The translations under genes and the position numbers were made by a program. This document shows positions 63,932-64,000 of a stretch of 64,000 nt of DNA, one piece after another. Position 1 is the first letter of the stretch. Each line of letters opens with the position of its first letter. The notes under the pieces are model-generated. The model saw only the letters and a program-made list of their open reading frames with translations. It ran no database searches and was not told the origin of the DNA. This DNA comes from Caulobacter sp. (GTDB lineage Bacteria; Pseudomonadota; Alphaproteobacteria; Caulobacterales; Caulobacteraceae). The DNA lies in the NCBI RefSeq assembly GCF_017744445.1, contig NZ_JAGIBH010000005.1:186001-250000 (forward strand), read 5' to 3'.

Positions 63932-64000
63932 GGGGATTTTTCGCCGTCAGAATCGGACACGGAACCGTCGAAAAGGGTTAGCATTTCAAGGACGGCGGCG

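Overview
The window is a stretch of a high-GC alphaproteobacterial chromosome, most likely Caulobacter or a close relative. The basis is the dense GC-rich coding, frequent GTG/TTG starts and 1-4 bp ATGA/GTGA stop-start overlaps, typical family variants (fused cytochrome oxidase subunits, a TIGR02587/TIGR02588 pair with an EcfG-type promoter, AstABD with an M20 hydrolase) and GANTC sites in intergenic regions. The assignment rests on recognised protein families, not on a database search.

Layout. 1-5.3 kb: a leftward chemotaxis operon encoding a membrane-less receptor with two signalling hairpins, a triple-CheW protein, CheB, CheR and the first codons of a further gene (probably CheA). 5.5-13.7 kb: a stress/respiration block with DUF3008, TIGR02588 and TIGR02587 behind a consensus EcfG-type promoter, CtaG, a b561 cytochrome, two small c-type cytochromes and a heme-copper oxidase made of a CuA-cytochrome c subunit and a fused subunit I/III. 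13.7-20.6 kb: fatty-acid/CoA genes (acetyl-CoA hydrolase/transferase, FadJ-like, FadI-like) followed by a sorbosone dehydrogenase-like lipoprotein and a DUF2231 protein. 20.7-25.5 kb: guaA, an RsmB-family methyltransferase, a MAPEG protein and guaB. 25.5-26.8 kb: two head-to-head toxin-antitoxin modules (VapBC and ParDE).

26.8-32.7 kb: rlmE, a Ppx/GppA phosphatase, hspQ, phhA, an acyltransferase, a membrane LytTR regulator and a GNAT enzyme. 32.7-37.7 kb: arginine succinyltransferase pathway genes (astB, astD, astA and an M20 hydrolase). 37.8-43.8 kb: tamB-tamA. 44.0-47.5 kb: a permuted ATP-grasp / alpha-E / transglutaminase operon of unproven function. 47.5-50.7 kb: a PilZ protein and the sulfate importer genes cysA, cysW and cysT without a binding protein. 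50.85-51.75 kb: an AT-rich foreign segment with one membrane-protein gene abutting the 3' end of a tRNA-Lys gene.

51.9-64 kb: a secreted hypothetical, tgt-queA (queuosine; Tgt has lost two of three zinc cysteines), a lipoprotein, an EEP-family membrane protein, three tandem cyclophilins (two exported), a small glycosyltransferase-like protein, a palindromic REP-type repeat pair, a hemerythrin-like protein, coaD and complete gyrA with an atypical quinolone-resistance region.

Most of the window is ordinary chromosome. The points I consider most worth following are the double-hairpin receptor, the possible EcfG-controlled oxidase locus, the 21-bp phased repeats before the LytTR gene, the ATP-grasp/alpha-E/transglutaminase operon with odd low-complexity tails, the altered Tgt zinc site and the tRNA-associated AT-rich segment.
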